DNA of 64,000 nucleotides from Algibacter amylolyticus (GCF_014202225.1 NZ_JACHGE010000010.1:1-64000); one strand, 5' to 3'; shown: positions 7,440 through 20,328, numbered from the stretch's first letter. The notes: generated by a model from the letters alone, not told the origin. Program-made: numbers and translations.

Positions 7440-10400
7440 TTAATTGTAATTCAATTCTTGTTTTACTTGCATCATTTCATCAAACTCTTCTTTAGAGCCA
7501 ACAATAATATCAGAGTAACTTCTCATACCTGTACCTGCAGGAATTCTATGTCCTACAATTACATTTTCTTTCAATCCTTCTAAAGAATCAACTTTACCAG
7601 CAACAGCGGCTTCGTTAAGTACTTTAGTTGTTTCTTGGAAAGAAGCAGCAGAGATAAATGACTTCGTTTGAAGTGACGCTCTTGTAATACCTTGAAGTAT
7701 TGGTGTAGCAGTTGCAGGTTGTGCATCTCTTGCTGTTACCAATGCCTTATCTTCTCTACGTAAAATAGAATTCTCATCTCTTAACTCACGAGGCGAAATA
7801 ATTTGTCCCGCTTTAAGGTTAGATGAATCTCCGGCATCTTCAATAACTTTCATTCCAAAAATATCATCGTTTTCTTTGATGAAATCTGCTTTATGAGCTA
7901 ATTGATCTTCTAAGAAAATAGTATCTCCAGAATCAATAATTCTAACTTTACGCATCATTTGTCTTACAACAACTTCAAAGTGCTTATCGTTAATCTTCAC
8001 ACCTTGTAAACGATATACTTCTTGTACTTCATTTACTAAGTATTGTTGAACAGCTGAAGGGCCTTTAATATTTAAAATATCGTTTGGTGTTATAGAACCA
8101 TCAGATAATGGCATACCAGCTTTTACGAAATCATTTTCTTGTACAAGAATCTGACTTGATAACTTAACTAAGTATTTCTTAACATCTCCTAATTTAGACT
8201 CTACTATAATCTCACGGTTACCACGTTTAATTTTCCCGAAAGAAACTACACCATCAATTGCACTTACAACTGCTGGGTTAGATGGGTTACGCGCTTCAAA
8301 TAACTCAGTTACACGAGGAAGACCACCTGTAATATCACCTGCTTTAGAAGATTTACGAGGTATTTTAACTAATATTTTACCAACACTAATCTTATCACCA
8401 TCATCAATCATTAAGTGGGCACCAACTGGTAAGTTATAAGAACGCATTGTTTCTCCTTTAGAATCTTCAATATGAAGCGTTGGAATAAGCTTTTTATTTC
8501 TAGATTCAGAAATTACTTTTTCTTGGAAACCTGTTTGTTCATCAATTTCAACTTGGTAAGTAACACCTTGCTCAACGTTTTCATATCTTACTTTACCAGC
8601 AAATTCTGAAACGATTACACCATTATATGGATCCCAAGTACACACCACATCACCTTTACTTAATTTATCACCATTCTTTATTTGAATAGTAGAACCGTAA
8701 GGAATATTATTAGTACTTAAAACAATACCTGTTTTCTTATCAATAAGTTTAAGTTCAGATGTTCTAGAAATAACGATATCTGCATCATTTCCTTCGCTAT
8801 CTTGACCTTTAACTGTTTTTAAATCTTCTATTTCAGCAATACCATCAAACTTAACAGCTAAATTGTTATCCTCTGAAATGTTACCTGCAATACCACCTAC
8901 GTGGAATGTACGAAGCGTTAACTGTGTACCAGGTTCACCAATTGATTGTGCAGCAACTACACCAACAGCTTCACCGCGTTGCACCATTTTACCGGTAGCT
9001 AAGTTACGTCCATAACATTTAGCACAAATACCTTTTAAAGCTTCACAAGTTAATGCTGAACGTACCTCTAAACTATCAATAGGAGAAGCTTCAATTGCTT
9101 TAGCAACATCATCTTCAATTAATTGACCAGCTGATACTAATAACTCATCAGTAAGCGGGTCTACAACATCATTTAATGACACACGACCAACTATTCTTTC
9201 TTGTAATTTTTCAACTACTTCATCATTCTTTTTCAATGCTTCAACTTCAACACCTCTTAAAGTACCACAATCTTCAGTATTGACAATAACATCTTGAGAT
9301 ACATCTACTAAACGACGTGTTAAGTAACCCGCATCGGCAGTTTTAAGAGCCGTATCCGCAAGACCTTTACGTGCACCGTGAGTAGAGATAAAGTATTCTA
9401 AAATTGAAAGTCCTTCTTTAAAGTTAGAAAGAATTGGATTCTCAATAATAGATCCACCTCCTGCTGTAGATTTTTTAGGCTTAGCCATTAATCCACGCAT
9501 ACCTGTTAACTGACGAATCTGTTCTTTAGATCCACGAGCTCCAGAGTCAAGCATCATAAACACCGAGTTAAATCCTTGTTGGTCTTCTCTAATACGTTTC
9601 ATTGACAATTCTGTCAATTCAGCATTTGTAGATGTCCAGATATCAATAACTTGGTTATAACGTTCGTTATTTGTAATAAGCCCCATGTTATAGTTTCCAG
9701 TAATACCGTCAACTAAACCATTAGCTTTATCAATCATACTTTGCTTTTCTGGTGGGATAATAATATCACCTAAACTAAATGATAATCCACCTTGGAATGC
9801 AAATTTAAATCCTAATGTTCTAATACTATCTAAGAAATCAGCACATTCAGGAACAGATGTTGCCTTAAGAATATCACCAATAATATCTCTTAAAGATTTT
9901 TTGGTTAATACTTGGTTGATGAATCCTGCTGCTTGTGGCACGTGTTGGTTAAATAACACACGACCAACAGTAGTTTCAACAATCATTCTGTCTAACTTAC
10001 CATCTTCATTAATATCAATAGTTCTAACTTTGATACCAGCATTTAATTCAACCTTTCCTTCATTAAAAGCAATCTCTACTTCTTCTGGAGAATAGAATGT
10101 TAAACCTTCACCTTTTACTTTTACCTCTGCAGTAGAAGTACGTAACTTAGTCATGTAGTATAAACCAAGTACCATATCCTGAGAAGGTACAGTTACTGGC
10201 GCACCATTTGCTGGATTTAAAATATTATGAGAGGCCAACATTAACATTTGACACTCTAATATTGCTTCTGGTCCAAGTGGTAAGTGAACTGCCATCTGGT
10301 CACCATCAAAATCGGCATTAAATGCCGCACATGCTAATGGGTGTAATTGAATTGCTTTTCCTTCAATTAATTTTGGTTGAAAAGCTTGTATACCCAAACG

Positions 10401-11741
10401 GTGTAAAGTAGGCGCACGGTTTAGTAATACCGGATGTCCTTTAAGAACATTTTCCAAGATATCCCAAACCACTGGTTCTCTTTTATCTATAATTTTCTTT
10501 GCAGATTTTACAGTTTTTACAATACCTCTTTCAATTAGTTTCCTAATTACGAAAGGCTTGTATAACTCAGCTGCCATATTTTTAGGCAATCCACATTCAA
10601 ATAATCTTAATTCTGGACCAACAACAATTACAGAACGTGCAGAATAATCAACACGCTTACCAAGTAAGTTTTGACGGAAACGCCCTTGCTTACCTTTAAG
10701 TGAATCTGAAAGTGATTTTAACGGTCTGTTAGAATCTGTTTTTACAGCTGAAGATTTACGAGTGTTATCAAATAATGAATCAACCGATTCTTGTAACATA
10801 CGTTTTTCATTACGTAAAATTACTTCTGGTGCTTTTATCTCAACTAATCTTTTAAGACGGTTGTTACGGATAATTACACGACGGTATAAATCATTTAAAT
10901 CTGAAGTTGCAAAACGACCACCATCTAAAGGCACTAACGGACGTAATTCTGGCGGAATAATTGGCACCACCTTCATAATCATCCACTCTGGTCTGTTTTC
11001 TCTATTAAGATTTGATTTACTCAACGATTCAACAACTTGTAAACGTTTTAAAGCTTCTGTTTTACGTTGCTTAGACGTTTCAGTATTTGCTTTATGACGT
11101 AACTCGTATGATAAAGATTCTAAATCAATTCTTGCTAATAAATCTATTAAACACTCAGCACCCATTTTAGCTAAAAACTTATTTGGGTCTTCATCATCTA
11201 AATACTGATTATCTTGAGGAAGTGATTCTAATACATTTAGGTATTCTTCTTCAGTAAGGAAATCCATTTTTTGTAATGGTTCGCCTTCTTCATTTTTAGC
11301 ATTACCTGGTTGTATTACTACATAACGTTCGTAGTAAATAATCATATCTAATTTCTTAGATGGTAACCCTAATAAATAACCTATTTTATTTGGTAAAGAA
11401 CGGAAGTACCAGATATGAGCTACAGGAACCACTAAATTAATGTGCCCTACTCTATCACGACGTACTTTCTTTTCTGTTACTTCTACACCACAACGGTCAC
11501 ATACAATACCCTTGTAACGAATTCTTTTATATTTACCACAAGCACACTCATAATCCTTTACAGGACCAAAAATACGCTCACAGAACAAACCATCACGTTC
11601 AGGTTTGTGAGTTCGATAATTGATAGTTTCTGGTTTTAAAACCTCACCTCTAGACTCTGCTAAAATAGACTCTGGTGATGCTAAACCAATTGAGATTTTG
11701 TTGAATCTCTTAACTGTATTTTTATCTTGTTTTCTTGCCAT
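7440..11741 (-). CDS. rpoC: DNA-directed RNA polymerase subunit beta'
   Basis: A 1,433-residue catalytic subunit of RNA polymerase. The N-terminal zinc-binding cysteines are at C66, C68, C81 and C84. The active-site magnesium loop NADFDGDQM is at 475-483. The second zinc site is represented by a CGTLRG cysteine and the later [16 protein letters not shown] cluster. Trigger-loop and C-terminal regions ([16 protein letters not shown]) are intact. It begins 32 bp after rpoB stops, so the two are cotranscribed. A terminator at 7345-7386 closes the operon. Confidence 0.99.
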   Translation of the reverse strand: MARKQDKNTVKRFNKISIGLASPESILAESRGEVLKPETINYRTHKPERDGLFCERIFGPVKDYECACGKYKRIRYKGIVCDRCGVEVTEKKVRRDRVGHINLVVPVAHIWYFRSLPNKIGYLLGLPSKKLDMIIYYERYVVIQPGNAKNEEGEPLQKMDFLTEEEYLNVLESLPQDNQYLDDEDPNKFLAKMGAECLIDLLARIDLESLSYELRHKANTETSKQRKTEALKRLQVVESLSKSNLNRENRPEWMIMKVVPIIPPELRPLVPLDGGRFATSDLNDLYRRVIIRNNRLKRLVEIKAPEVILRNEKRMLQESVDSLFDNTRKSSAVKTDSNRPLKSLSDSLKGKQGRFRQNLLGKRVDYSARSVIVVGPELRLFECGLPKNMAAELYKPFVIRKLIERGIVKTVKSAKKIIDKREPVVWDILENVLKGHPVLLNRAPTLHRLGIQAFQPKLIEGKAIQLHPLACAAFNADFDGDQMAVHLPLGPEAILECQMLMLASHNILNPANGAPVTVPSQDMVLGLYYMTKLRTSTAEVKVKGEGLTFYSPEEVEIAFNEGKVELNAGIKVRTIDINEDGKLDRMIVETTVGRVLFNQHVPQAAGFINQVLTKKSLRDIIGDILKATSVPECADFLDSIRTLGFKFAFQGGLSFSLGDIIIPPEKQSMIDKANGLVDGITGNYNMGLITNNERYNQVIDIWTSTNAELTELSMKRIREDQQGFNSVFMMLDSGARGSKEQIRQLTGMRGLMAKPKKSTAGGGSIIENPILSNFKEGLSILEYFISTHGARKGLADTALKTADAGYLTRRLVDVSQDVIVNTEDCGTLRGVEVEALKKNDEVVEKLQERIVGRVSLNDVVDPLTDELLVSAGQLIEDDVAKAIEASPIDSLEVRSALTCEALKGICAKCYGRNLATGKMVQRGEAVGVVAAQSIGEPGTQLTLRTFHVGGIAGNISEDNNLAVKFDGIAEIEDLKTVKGQDSEGNDADIVISRTSELKLIDKKTGIVLSTNNIPYGSTIQIKNGDKLSKGDVVCTWDPYNGVIVSEFAGKVRYENVEQGVTYQVEIDEQTGFQEKVISESRNKKLIPTLHIEDSKGETMRSYNLPVGAHLMIDDGDKISVGKILVKIPRKSSKAGDITGGLPRVTELFEARNPSNPAVVSAIDGVVSFGKIKRGNREIIVESKLGDVKKYLVKLSSQILVQENDFVKAGMPLSDGSITPNDILNIKGPSAVQQYLVNEVQEVYRLQGVKINDKHFEVVVRQMMRKVRIIDSGDTIFLEDQLAHKADFIKENDDIFGMKVIEDAGDSSNLKAGQIISPRELRDENSILRREDKALVTARDAQPATATPILQGITRASLQTKSFISAASFQETTKVLNEAAVAGKVDSLEGLKENVIVGHRIPAGTGMRSYSDIIVGSKEEFDEMMQVKQELNYN

Positions 11742-11773
11742 AATAAATGGTTGAAATGAATTTAATTAATTAA

Positions 11774-14700
11774 CTACTCCTCTAATCTGATGTCTAAACC
11801 TAAACCTTTCAATTCGTGCATAAGTACGTTGAATGATTCTGGTAAACCTGGATCTGGCATTGGCTCGCCTTTTACGATTGCTTCGTAAGTTTTAGCTCTA
11901 CCAATTACATCATCAGATTTTACAGTTAAGATCTCGCGTAAAGTACTTGATGCTCCATAAGCCTCAAGTGCCCAAACTTCCATCTCACCAAAACGCTGAC
12001 CACCAAACTGTGCTTTACCACCTAATGGTTGTTGTGTAATTAATGAGTAAGGTCCAATAGAACGTGCGTGCATTTTATCGTCTACCATGTGTCCTAATTT
12101 CAACATGTAAATCACACCAACTGTAGCCGGTTGATCGAAACGTGCACCTGTTCCACCATCATATAAATATGTATGACCGTATCTTGGTATTCCTGCTTCA
12201 TCAGTCAAAGCATTAATCTGATCGATATTAGCACCATCAAAAATTGGAGTTGCATATTTACGATCTAATTTTTGACCTGCCCAACCAAGAACAGTTTCAT
12301 AAATCTGACCAATGTTCATACGAGATGGTACACCAAGTGGATTTAATACAATATCAACAGGCGTTCCATCTTCTAAGAAAGGCATATCTTCTTGACGAAC
12401 AATACGTGCAACAATACCCTTGTTACCGTGACGTCCTGCCATTTTATCACCTACTTTCAACTTTCGTTTCTTAGCAATGTATACTTTAGCTAATTTGATA
12501 ATTCCAGCTGGTAACTCATCACCTACAGAGATTGTAAATTTCTCGCGACGTAATGCCCCTTGTAAATCGTTCTCTTTAATTTTGTAGTTATGAACTAAAT
12601 CTGCAACTAACTTGTTAGTATGCTCATCAGTTGTCCATTTACCTGACACTAAATGCGCATAATCATCAACAGCATTTAACATTTTAAGTGTAAACTTTTT
12701 ACCTTTTGGTAATACCTCTTCACCTAAATCGTTAAAAATACCTTGAGCTGTTTTACCATTTACAATAGCAAATAGTTTTTCAACTAAAACATCTTTTAAC
12801 TCGTCAAACTTTCTATCGTATTGCGCTTCTAAAGCTAAGATATCATCTTTATCTTGTGCTCTTTTACGCTTATCTTTTACCGCTCTTGCGAATAATTTCT
12901 TTTCAATTACAACACCATGTAATGAAGGCGAAGCTTTTAAAGATGCATCTTTAACATCTCCTGCTTTATCCCCAAAAATAGCACGTAATAATTTCTCTTC
13001 AGGAGTTGGATCAGATTCACCTTTTGGTGTAATCTTACCAATTAAAATATCTCCAGGTTTAACTTCGGCACCAACTCTAATCATTCCATACTCATCAAGG
13101 TCTTTTGTAGCCTCTTCAGAAACGTTAGGAATATCGTTTGTTAATTCTTCGTTACCTAATTTAGTATCTCTTACATCAAGAGAATACTCATCAATATGAA
13201 TCGATGTAAAGATATCTTCACGAACTACTTTTTCAGAAATTACAATCGCATCCTCAAAGTTATACCCTTTCCAAGGCATAAAGGCTACTTTCATATTTCT
13301 ACCTAAAGCAAGTTCTCCTTTTTGTGTTGCATAACCTTCACATAAAACTTGTCCTTTAGTTACTTTATCACCTTTAACAACGATTGGTTTAAGGTTAATA
13401 GAAGTTCCTTGATTCGTTTTACGGAATTTCACCAATTGATATGTTTTAACATCAGAATCGAAGCTTACTTTAGCTTCATCTTCAGTACGATCATATCTAA
13501 TTTGAATTTCTTTTGCATCAACATAAAGTACTTCACCATTTCCTTCAGCATTAATTAACACTCTAGAATCTGATGCTACTTGACGCTCTAACCCTGTACC
13601 AACTATAGGAGCATCTACTCTTAATAAAGGAACAGCTTGACGCATCATGTTAGATCCCATCAAGGCTCTATTCGCATCATCATGTTCTAAGAACGGAATT
13701 AACGAAGCCGATATAGATGAAATTTGGTTTGGTGCAACATCTGTATAATGCAGCTCATTAGGATCAATTACAGGGAAGTCACCTTCCATTCTTGCAATTA
13801 CCTTATCATGTAAAATTTTACCGCTATCATCAACATTTACCGTTGCTTGAGCGATTAATTTATCTTCTTCCTCTTCTGCACTTAAATAAATTGGTTCGTT
13901 TTTAATATCTACAACACCATCTGTTACCTTTCTATAAGGTGTTTCAATGAATCCCATAGAATTCACTTTAGCAAATACTGAAAGTGAAGATATTAAACCA
14001 ATATTTGGTCCCTCTGGTGTTTCAATTGGACAAAGTCTTCCGTAGTGTGTATAGTGAACATCACGAACCTCAAACCCTGCTCTTTCTCTAGATAAACCTC
14101 CTGGTCCAAGAGCTGATAAACGACGCTTATGCGTAATTTCAGCTAATGGATTGGTTTGATCCATAAATTGAGATAACTGGTTTGTACCAAAGAAAGAATT
14201 AATTACAGACGATAATGTCTTAGCATTAATTAAATCGATAGGTGTAAATACCTCGTTATCACGAACGTTCATACGCTCACGAATAGTACGAGCCATACGT
14301 GCTAAACCAACACCAAATTGAGAAGATAATTGCTCACCTACAGTACGTACACGACGGTTAGATAAGTGATCAATATCATCAATCTCTGCTTTAGAATTGA
14401 TAAGCTCGATTAAATATTTTATAATAGTAATGATATCTTCTTTGGTAAGCACTTGCTTATCCATTCCGATATCTAAACCTAATTTTTTGTTCATTCTGTA
14501 ACGACCTACCTCTCCTAAAGAGTAACGTTGGTCTGAGAAGAATAATTTATCTATAATTCCACGTGCTGTTTCCTCATCTGGCGGCTCAGCATTACGTAAT
14601 TGTCTATAGATATGTTCAACAGCCTCTTTTTCAGAGTTTGTTGGATCTTTTTGAAGCGTATTATGAATAATAGCATAATCTCCTTGTTCATTAGATTCTT

Positions 14701-15586
14701 TATGTAAAAGAATCGTTTTAACTTCAGCTTCAAGAATTTCTTCTATATTTTCTTTATCAAGAACCGTATCACGATCAAGCACAATTTCGTTACGCTCGAT
14801 AGATACAACTTCTCCAGTATCTTCATCAACAAAATCCTCATGCCATGTATTTAATACACGCGCAGCTAATTTTCTTCCTAAGTATTTTTTTAATCCAGAT
14901 TTTGAAACTTTAGCTTCTTCTGCTAAATCAAAAATCTCTAATATATCTTTATCACGCTCAAATCCAATTGCACGGAAAAGCGTAGTAACAGGTAATTTTT
15001 TCTTTCTATCAATGTATGCATACATCACCTGGTTGATGTCTGTAGCAAACTCAATCCAAGATCCTTTAAATGGAATAACCCTTGCTGAATATAATTTTGT
15101 TCCATTGGCATGGAAAGACTGACCGAAAAATACTCCTGGTGAACGGTGTAATTGAGATACTACTACACGCTCTGCACCATTAATACAAAACGTACCAGAT
15201 GGTGTCATGTAAGGTATAGTTCCTAAGTACACATCTTGAACAATGGTTTCGAAATCTTCATGTTCAGGATCGGTACAATATAACTTTAACCTTGCTTTAA
15301 GCGGAACGCTATAAGTAAGTCCTCTTTCAATACACTCTTCAATGGCATATCTTGGTGGATCTACGAAGTAATCTAAAAATTCTAAAACGAATTGATTACG
15401 AGAATCAGTAATTGGAAAGTTTTCCATGAAGGTATTATAAAGACCTTCATCACCTCTTTCTTCAGATTTTGTCTCTAATTGGAAAAAATCCTGGAAGGAT
15501 TTTATCTGAATATCCAAGAAGTCTGGATAATCTGTCTTATTTACAATAGACGAGAAATTTAATCTTTCAGCTTGTGTTGATAACAT
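11774..15586 (-). CDS. rpoB: DNA-directed RNA polymerase subunit beta
   Basis: A 1,270-residue polymerase beta subunit, complete from fork loop to C-terminus. The rifampicin region reads [20 protein letters not shown] then ALGPGG; the residues matching E. coli Asp516, His526 and Ser531 are wild type, so no classical resistance change is visible. Conserved stretches include [19 protein letters not shown] and [14 protein letters not shown]. The start is taken at ATG 15586; the codon before it is TTG. It is separated from rplL by 193 bp that contain a strong hairpin, a possible attenuation or processing point between stalk proteins and polymerase. Confidence 0.99.
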   Translation of the reverse strand: MLSTQAERLNFSSIVNKTDYPDFLDIQIKSFQDFFQLETKSEERGDEGLYNTFMENFPITDSRNQFVLEFLDYFVDPPRYAIEECIERGLTYSVPLKARLKLYCTDPEHEDFETIVQDVYLGTIPYMTPSGTFCINGAERVVVSQLHRSPGVFFGQSFHANGTKLYSARVIPFKGSWIEFATDINQVMYAYIDRKKKLPVTTLFRAIGFERDKDILEIFDLAEEAKVSKSGLKKYLGRKLAARVLNTWHEDFVDEDTGEVVSIERNEIVLDRDTVLDKENIEEILEAEVKTILLHKESNEQGDYAIIHNTLQKDPTNSEKEAVEHIYRQLRNAEPPDEETARGIIDKLFFSDQRYSLGEVGRYRMNKKLGLDIGMDKQVLTKEDIITIIKYLIELINSKAEIDDIDHLSNRRVRTVGEQLSSQFGVGLARMARTIRERMNVRDNEVFTPIDLINAKTLSSVINSFFGTNQLSQFMDQTNPLAEITHKRRLSALGPGGLSRERAGFEVRDVHYTHYGRLCPIETPEGPNIGLISSLSVFAKVNSMGFIETPYRKVTDGVVDIKNEPIYLSAEEEEDKLIAQATVNVDDSGKILHDKVIARMEGDFPVIDPNELHYTDVAPNQISSISASLIPFLEHDDANRALMGSNMMRQAVPLLRVDAPIVGTGLERQVASDSRVLINAEGNGEVLYVDAKEIQIRYDRTEDEAKVSFDSDVKTYQLVKFRKTNQGTSINLKPIVVKGDKVTKGQVLCEGYATQKGELALGRNMKVAFMPWKGYNFEDAIVISEKVVREDIFTSIHIDEYSLDVRDTKLGNEELTNDIPNVSEEATKDLDEYGMIRVGAEVKPGDILIGKITPKGESDPTPEEKLLRAIFGDKAGDVKDASLKASPSLHGVVIEKKLFARAVKDKRKRAQDKDDILALEAQYDRKFDELKDVLVEKLFAIVNGKTAQGIFNDLGEEVLPKGKKFTLKMLNAVDDYAHLVSGKWTTDEHTNKLVADLVHNYKIKENDLQGALRREKFTISVGDELPAGIIKLAKVYIAKKRKLKVGDKMAGRHGNKGIVARIVRQEDMPFLEDGTPVDIVLNPLGVPSRMNIGQIYETVLGWAGQKLDRKYATPIFDGANIDQINALTDEAGIPRYGHTYLYDGGTGARFDQPATVGVIYMLKLGHMVDDKMHARSIGPYSLITQQPLGGKAQFGGQRFGEMEVWALEAYGASSTLREILTVKSDDVIGRAKTYEAIVKGEPMPDPGLPESFNVLMHELKGLGLDIRLEE

Positions 15587-15719
15587 CAATGGACGGAATT
15601 TTGATTAAAAAATAGTGATAGTGCTTTTAAACACTAGTTAAACATTAAATTATGTATCCATAGTTTAACGCGATTTTGCAATTTATTTTTGCTATATCAT
15701 TATATACGCAAAATGGTCT

Positions 15720-15751
15720 AGGTGTTATCCCGCTAGAAGCGGGATATACCT
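15720..15751 (-). promoter_or_regulatory. Hairpin in the rplL-rpoB spacer
   Basis: ATCCCGCT (15727-15734) and AGCGGGAT (15738-15745) form a GC-rich stem with an AGA loop, extended by partly paired AGGT/ACCT ends. No T-run follows on the minus strand, so it is more likely a partial attenuator or RNase processing site than a full terminator. In other bacteria the rplL-rpoB spacer has such a role; here it is inference. Confidence 0.55.
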
Positions 15752-15779
15752 AAACCTTTGTATTATTGAGTAGTAAAGC

Positions 15780-16154
15780 TTACTTAAGCTCAACCTCAGC
15801 TCCAGCCTCTTCTAAAGATGCTTTTAATGCTTCAGCTTCATCTTTAGTAACACCTTCTTTGATTGCACTTGGTGCATCATCCACTAAACCTTTAGCTTCT
15901 TTTAATCCTAAACCAGTTAATTCTTTAACTAATTTTACTACAGCTAGTTTAGAACCACCTGCCGCTTTTAAGATTACATCAAATTCAGTTTGCTCTTCAG
16001 CAGCTTCTCCACCACCAGCACCAGCAGCAGCAACAGCTACAGCTGCAGCAGCAGGCTCGATACCATACTCATCTTTTAATATAGTTGCTAACTCATTTAC
16101 TTCTTTTACAGTAAGGTTAACTAATTGTTCTGCGAAATCTTTTAAATCTGCCAT
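15780..16154 (-). CDS. rplL: 50S ribosomal protein bL12 (L7/L12)
   Basis: A 124-residue stalk protein that recruits translational GTPases. It has the N-terminal dimerization helices, an Ala/Gly-rich hinge (about residues 35-52) and the C-terminal factor-binding domain ([18 protein letters not shown]). It sits 65 bp after rplJ and ahead of rpoB, the classical order. Confidence 0.98.
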   Translation of the reverse strand: MADLKDFAEQLVNLTVKEVNELATILKDEYGIEPAAAAVAVAAAGAGGGEAAEEQTEFDVILKAAGGSKLAVVKLVKELTGLGLKEAKGLVDDAPSAIKEGVTKDEAEALKASLEEAGAEVELK

Positions 16155-16219
16155 TTTTCTATCGTTTTAATAATTTTGTAATAATAATATAATTGTAATA
16201 AAGTGCGTACTGTTTAATA

Positions 16220-16741
16220 CTATTCTGATCTCTCAGAAAGTGTTTTGATAAGTCCAGCTATAGTTCCTCCACCTGATTTAAGTGCAGAAATAACGTTTTT
16301 AGCAGGCGATTGTAATAATCCAACAATCTCTCCTATTAACTCTTCTTTAGACTTAATATCAACTAACATGTCTAACTGATCATCGCCAATATAAACTGCT
16401 TCCTCAATAAAAGCTCCTTTTAATAAAGGCTTCTCTGATTTTTTACGGAAGGTTTTAATTAACTTAGCCGGTGCATTACCAGTTTCAGAATACATCACAG
16501 ATGTATTTCCTTTTAATACTGAAGCAAGGTCTCCAAAATCTCTATCTGAAGCTTCCATTGCTTTTTCAAGTAATGTGTTCTTAACAACTGCCATTTGCAC
16601 GTTTGCTTTGTAAGCAGCACGACGCAAGTTAGAAGTAGTTCCAGCATTTAATCCTGAAATATCTGCTAAATAGATATTTGAGTTATTAGCTAATTCTGCA
16701 GTTAATTCCTCAATTACTTGTGATTTTTCTTCTCTAGTCAT
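16220..16741 (-). CDS. rplJ: 50S ribosomal protein uL10
   Basis: A 173-residue stalk base protein that anchors L7/L12 dimers to 23S rRNA. The N-terminus (MTREEKSQVIEELTAEL) and core (NLRRAAYKANVQMAVVKNT) are typical. Only 21 bp separate it from rplA, so there is no room for the long L10-leader RNA seen in several other bacterial groups. Regulation of rplJL must therefore work differently or act further upstream. Confidence 0.97.
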   Translation of the reverse strand: MTREEKSQVIEELTAELANNSNIYLADISGLNAGTTSNLRRAAYKANVQMAVVKNTLLEKAMEASDRDFGDLASVLKGNTSVMYSETGNAPAKLIKTFRKKSEKPLLKGAFIEEAVYIGDDQLDMLVDIKSKEELIGEIVGLLQSPAKNVISALKSGGGTIAGLIKTLSERSE

Positions 16742-16762
16742 AATTTGAAAGTTTTAACTTAA

Positions 16763-17452
16763 TTAACCAATTTTAGGATCAATAGCTATACTAGGGCTCA
16801 TTGTAGAAGACATAAATATGCTTTTTACATAAACACCTTTAGCGGTTGTCGGTTTCAGTTTCATTAATGTTGTTAATAATTCATTTGCGTTACCCGCAAT
16901 TTTATCAGCACTAAATGATGCTTTACCAATAGCAGCGTGTACAATACCGGTTTTATCAACCTTAAAGTCAATTTTACCAGCTTTTACTTCGCTAACTGCT
17001 TTAGCAACATCCATAGTTACTGTTCCTGTTTTAGGGTTTGGCATTAAACCACGAGGACCTAATACACGTCCTAAAGGACCTAATTTACCCATAACACTTG
17101 GCATAGTAACAATAACGTCTACATCTGTCCAACCACCTTTGATTTTATCAAGGTACTCATCTAAACCAACGTAATCTGCTCCAGCTTCTTTAGCTTCCGC
17201 TTCTTTGTCTGGTGTTACTAATGCTAATACTTTCATGTCTTTACCAGTTCCGTGTGGTAATGAAACCACCCCTCTAACCATTTGATTAGCTTTACGAGGA
17301 TCTACTCCTAAACGTACTGCTAAATCAACTGATGCGTCGAACTTGGTATTGGTAATTTCTTTAATTAAAGCTGAAGCTTCGTTTAAAGAATAAACTTTAC
17401 CTTTTTCAATTTTTGCTAAAGCCTCTTTTTGCTTTTTTGTTAATCTTGCCAT
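16763..17452 (-). CDS. rplA: 50S ribosomal protein uL1
   Basis: A 229-residue L1 stalk protein, which also represses its own operon in many bacteria. The signature [20 protein letters not shown] is present and the length is usual. It is cotranscribed with rplK (19-bp gap) and rplJ (21-bp gap). Confidence 0.98.
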   Translation of the reverse strand: MARLTKKQKEALAKIEKGKVYSLNEASALIKEITNTKFDASVDLAVRLGVDPRKANQMVRGVVSLPHGTGKDMKVLALVTPDKEAEAKEAGADYVGLDEYLDKIKGGWTDVDVIVTMPSVMGKLGPLGRVLGPRGLMPNPKTGTVTMDVAKAVSEVKAGKIDFKVDKTGIVHAAIGKASFSADKIAGNANELLTTLMKLKPTTAKGVYVKSIFMSSTMSPSIAIDPKIG

Positions 17453-17471
17453 TTTTTAATGCTTTAATAGA

Positions 17472-17909
17472 TTAAGAAGGGAATTGCCCTGTTACGGTTA
17501 TACCCATCGATCTTGCTGTACCAGCTACCATTTTCATAGCAGACTCGATAGTAAATGCGTTTAAATCTACCATTTTGTCTTCTGCGATGGTTTTAACCTG
17601 ATCCCAAGATACTTTAGCTACTTTTTTTCGGTTTGGCTCTCCAGACCCTTTCTTCACCTTTGCAGCTTCTAATAATTGAACTGCTGCTGGTGGAGTTTTA
17701 ATTACAAAGTCAAATGATTTGTCTTTGTAAACAGATATAACAACTGGTAATACTTTACCTGCTTTATCTTGGGTTCTGGCATTGAATTGCTTACAGAACT
17801 CCATGATGTTAACACCTGCAGCTCCTAAAGCGGGTCCAACCGGTGGCGATGGATTCGCAGCACCTCCCCGAACTTGTAACTTAACTACTTTACCTAATTC
17901 TTTTGCCAT
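17472..17909 (-). CDS. rplK: 50S ribosomal protein uL11
   Basis: A 145-residue protein of the GTPase-associated centre. The N-terminal Pro-rich thiostrepton-binding segment ([20 protein letters not shown]) and the C-terminal RNA-binding domain ending [12 protein letters not shown] are present. It lies 73 bp after nusG and 19 bp before rplA. Confidence 0.98.
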   Translation of the reverse strand: MAKELGKVVKLQVRGGAANPSPPVGPALGAAGVNIMEFCKQFNARTQDKAGKVLPVVISVYKDKSFDFVIKTPPAAVQLLEAAKVKKGSGEPNRKKVAKVSWDQVKTIAEDKMVDLNAFTIESAMKMVAGTARSMGITVTGQFPS

Positions 17910-17982
17910 TTTTAATAATTTAATTTTTTGATGTTATCTTTCTTTTGGAAGCGAAAGACTCATCTATCGTAATGTAACACTA

Positions 17983-18537
17983 TTATACTTTTTCAACTTG
18001 CATATAACTTAATTCTAATGGTGTTTTTCTTCCGAAAATCTTAACCATAACTTCAAGTTTACGCTTTTCTTCATTAATTTTCTCAATAGTTCCATCAAAC
18101 CCGTTGAAAGGACCATCGATAACTTTAACTGTTTCTCCTTTAGTAAAAGGAATTGCAACATTTGCACTTTCTTCAACTGAAAGCTCATCAACCTTACCTA
18201 ACATTCTGTTAACTTCAGATTGTCTTAATGGCACAGGATCTCCACCTTTAGTTTCCCCTAAAAAACCAATTACATTAGTAACCGATCTAATAATATGAGG
18301 AACCTCTCCAGTTAAGTTAGCTTGAACCATAATATATCCAGGAAAGAATGTTTTCTCTTTCTGGATTTTTTTTCCGTTACGGATTTGAATCACTTTTTCT
18401 GTAGGTACAAGTACTTGATCAACATAATCTTCTAAACCTAAACGAGCAATTTCATTCTCGATATAAGTTTTGATCTTGTTTTCCTGACCACTTACTGCAC
18501 GAACAACGTACCATTTTTTTTCACTTACTTCAGACAT
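17983..18537 (-). CDS. nusG: Transcription termination/antitermination factor NusG
   Basis: A 184-residue two-domain factor that binds RNA polymerase and couples it to the ribosome or Rho. The NGN domain begins WYVVRAVSGQENKIKTYIE and contains FFPGYIMV; the C-terminal KOW domain holds KGETVKVIDGPFNGFDGTIE. It starts 11 bp after secE and precedes rplK, the conserved secE-nusG-rplK order. Confidence 0.98.
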   Translation of the reverse strand: MSEVSEKKWYVVRAVSGQENKIKTYIENEIARLGLEDYVDQVLVPTEKVIQIRNGKKIQKEKTFFPGYIMVQANLTGEVPHIIRSVTNVIGFLGETKGGDPVPLRQSEVNRMLGKVDELSVEESANVAIPFTKGETVKVIDGPFNGFDGTIEKINEEKRKLEVMVKIFGRKTPLELSYMQVEKV

Positions 18538-18548
18538 AAATTCTCTTT

Positions 18549-18743
18549 TTAACTAATCGATTGAAAGTAAGCTGTTATAACTTTACTAAAAACTGTATCT
18601 ACACCCCAAATAGCAAGTGAAAATATAATAGAGAATACAGCTACCAAGATTGTTAAACTCTGCGCTTCAGCCCAAGTAGGCCACGACACATTATTTTTTA
18701 ACTCTCCGAATGATTCTTTAATATAGTTTACTAATCCAGCCAT
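18549..18743 (-). CDS. secE: Preprotein translocase subunit SecE
   Basis: A 64-residue single-span SecE. It has an amphipathic N-terminal helix (YIKESFGELKNNVSWPTWAE) followed by one membrane segment (LTILVAVFSIIFSLAIWGVD). The Trp/Pro pair before the helix is characteristic. It lies between tRNA-Trp and nusG. Confidence 0.96.
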   Translation of the reverse strand: MAGLVNYIKESFGELKNNVSWPTWAEAQSLTILVAVFSIIFSLAIWGVDTVFSKVITAYFQSIS

Positions 18744-18795
18744 GACGTTATTTTATTTTTAATCTAAATTGAAATGTTACTCAATTCTTTGTTGC

Positions 18796-18867
18796 ACGGG
18801 CGGAGAGACTCGAACTCCCGACACCTGGTTTTGGAGACCAGTGCTCTACCAACTGAGCTACGCCCGT
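18796..18867 (-). tRNA. tRNA-Trp (anticodon CCA)
   Basis: A 72-nt cloverleaf: acceptor ACGGGCG pairs with CGCCCGT, the anticodon stem is CTGGT/ACCAG with loop CTCCAAA, and the T-loop is TTCGAGT. It lies between tuf and secE, as in many bacteria. CCA is not encoded. Confidence 0.97.
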
Positions 18868-18878
18868 AAATACAAGTC

Positions 18879-18906
18879 AAGGTATTCCAAATAAACGGAA
18901 TACCTT
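18879..18906 (-). promoter_or_regulatory. Hairpin between tuf and tRNA-Trp
   Basis: A perfect 10-bp stem AAGGTATTCC (18879-18888) with GGAATACCTT (18897-18906) around an 8-nt loop. No T-run follows on the minus strand. It is a likely processing or partial termination site that frees the tRNA from the tuf message. Confidence 0.55.
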
Positions 18907-18933
18907 AACTTATAATATTTATTTAAACTTGTA

Positions 18934-20121
18934 TTAGTCTAATATTTCAGTTACCTGACCTGCACCAACAGTTCTACCACCTTCACGTATAGCGAAACGT
19001 AGACCTATGTTCATTGCAATTGGCTGAATTAACTCAACAGTAATAGTTAAGTTATCTCCAGGCATAACCATTTCAACACCATCAGGAAGCGCAATGTTTC
19101 CAGTTACGTCAGTTGTACGTACGTAGAACTGTGGACGGTAGTTGTTATGGAATGGAGTGTGACGTCCACCTTCTTCTTTTTTAAGGATATAAACCTCAGC
19201 TTTAAATTTAGCGTGTGGAGTTACAGAACCTGGTTTAGTAATTACCATACCTCTAGAGATTTGAGATTTCTCAATACCTCTTAATAAGATACCAGCGTTA
19301 TCACCAGCTTCACCTCTATCTAATATTTGACGGAACATTTCAATTCCAGTAATAGTAGAAGTTAATTTCTCAGCTCCCATACCAATAATTTCTACAGGAT
19401 CTCCAGTGTTAGCAACACCAGTTTCAATACGACCAGTTGCAACAGTACCACGACCAGTAATAGAGAATACATCCTCGATAGGCATTAAGAAAGGCTTATC
19501 CATATCACGTACAGGCTCTTCGATCCAATCATCACAAGCTTGCATTAATTCTAATACAGTATCAACCCATTTTTGCTCACCGTTAAGTGCACCTAAAGCA
19601 GAACCTGATACTACAGGACCATTATCACCATCGTATTCATAGAAAGATAATAAATCTCTAACTTCCATGTCTACTAATTCTAATAGCTCTTCATCATCCA
19701 CCATATCAACTTTGTTTAAGAAAACAACGATACGAGGAATTCCTACTTGACGACCTAATAAGATGTGCTCACGAGTTTGTGGCATAGGACCATCAGTTGC
19801 AGCAACTACTAAAATAGCTCCATCCATCTGTGCAGCACCTGTTACCATGTTTTTTACGTAATCGGCGTGACCTGGACAGTCAACGTGTGCGTAATGACGA
19901 TTTGCTGTTTGATATTCTACGTGTGAAGTATTAATTGTAATACCTCTTTCTTTTTCTTCTGGTGCGTTATCAATTTGATCAAATGATCTCGCTTCCGAAT
20001 AACCTGCATCAGCTAATACTTTAGTAATAGCAGCAGTTAAAGTTGTTTTACCGTGATCTACGTGTCCAATTGTACCAATATTTAAGTGTGGTTTTGAACG
20101 ATCGAAAGTTGCCTTTGCCAT
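18934..20121 (-). CDS. tuf: Elongation factor Tu
   Basis: A 395-residue GTPase that delivers aminoacyl-tRNA to the ribosome. It has GHVDHGKT (19-26), DCPGHAD at about 81 and NKVD at about 136, followed by intact domains II and III ending in [15 protein letters not shown]. It is embedded in a tRNA cluster with four tRNAs upstream and one downstream, a conserved arrangement that links EF-Tu and tRNA supply. Confidence 0.99.
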   Translation of the reverse strand: MAKATFDRSKPHLNIGTIGHVDHGKTTLTAAITKVLADAGYSEARSFDQIDNAPEEKERGITINTSHVEYQTANRHYAHVDCPGHADYVKNMVTGAAQMDGAILVVAATDGPMPQTREHILLGRQVGIPRIVVFLNKVDMVDDEELLELVDMEVRDLLSFYEYDGDNGPVVSGSALGALNGEQKWVDTVLELMQACDDWIEEPVRDMDKPFLMPIEDVFSITGRGTVATGRIETGVANTGDPVEIIGMGAEKLTSTITGIEMFRQILDRGEAGDNAGILLRGIEKSQISRGMVITKPGSVTPHAKFKAEVYILKKEEGGRHTPFHNNYRPQFYVRTTDVTGNIALPDGVEMVMPGDNLTITVELIQPIAMNIGLRFAIREGGRTVGAGQVTEILD

Positions 20122-20192
20122 GTTTTTAAATAATTTTAATCTTAGTTATATAATAATATTAGTGTAATCTACTTTTTTTTACTCTTAATAGA

Positions 20193-20263
20193 GCCAATGA
20201 CGAGAATTGAACTCGTGACCTCTTCCTTACCAAGGAAACGCTCTACCCCTGAGCTACACCGGC
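20193..20263 (-). tRNA. tRNA-Thr (anticodon GGT)
   Basis: A 71-nt cloverleaf: acceptor GCCGGTG pairs with CATTGGC through two G-U pairs, anticodon stem TTTCC/GGAAG with loop TTGGTAA, and T-loop TTCAATT. It is the last tRNA before tuf. Confidence 0.96.
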
Positions 20264-20328
20264 GTAAAGTTTTTATTCCCTATTCTTCCAAAACAACCAT
20301 CTATATGTTGCTATCTATGAAAGAAGAG

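Noticed and set aside
13349-13558. Plus-strand ORFs opposite rpoB/rpoC
   Set aside because: They are antisense shadows of highly conserved polymerase genes, with no independent coding signal.
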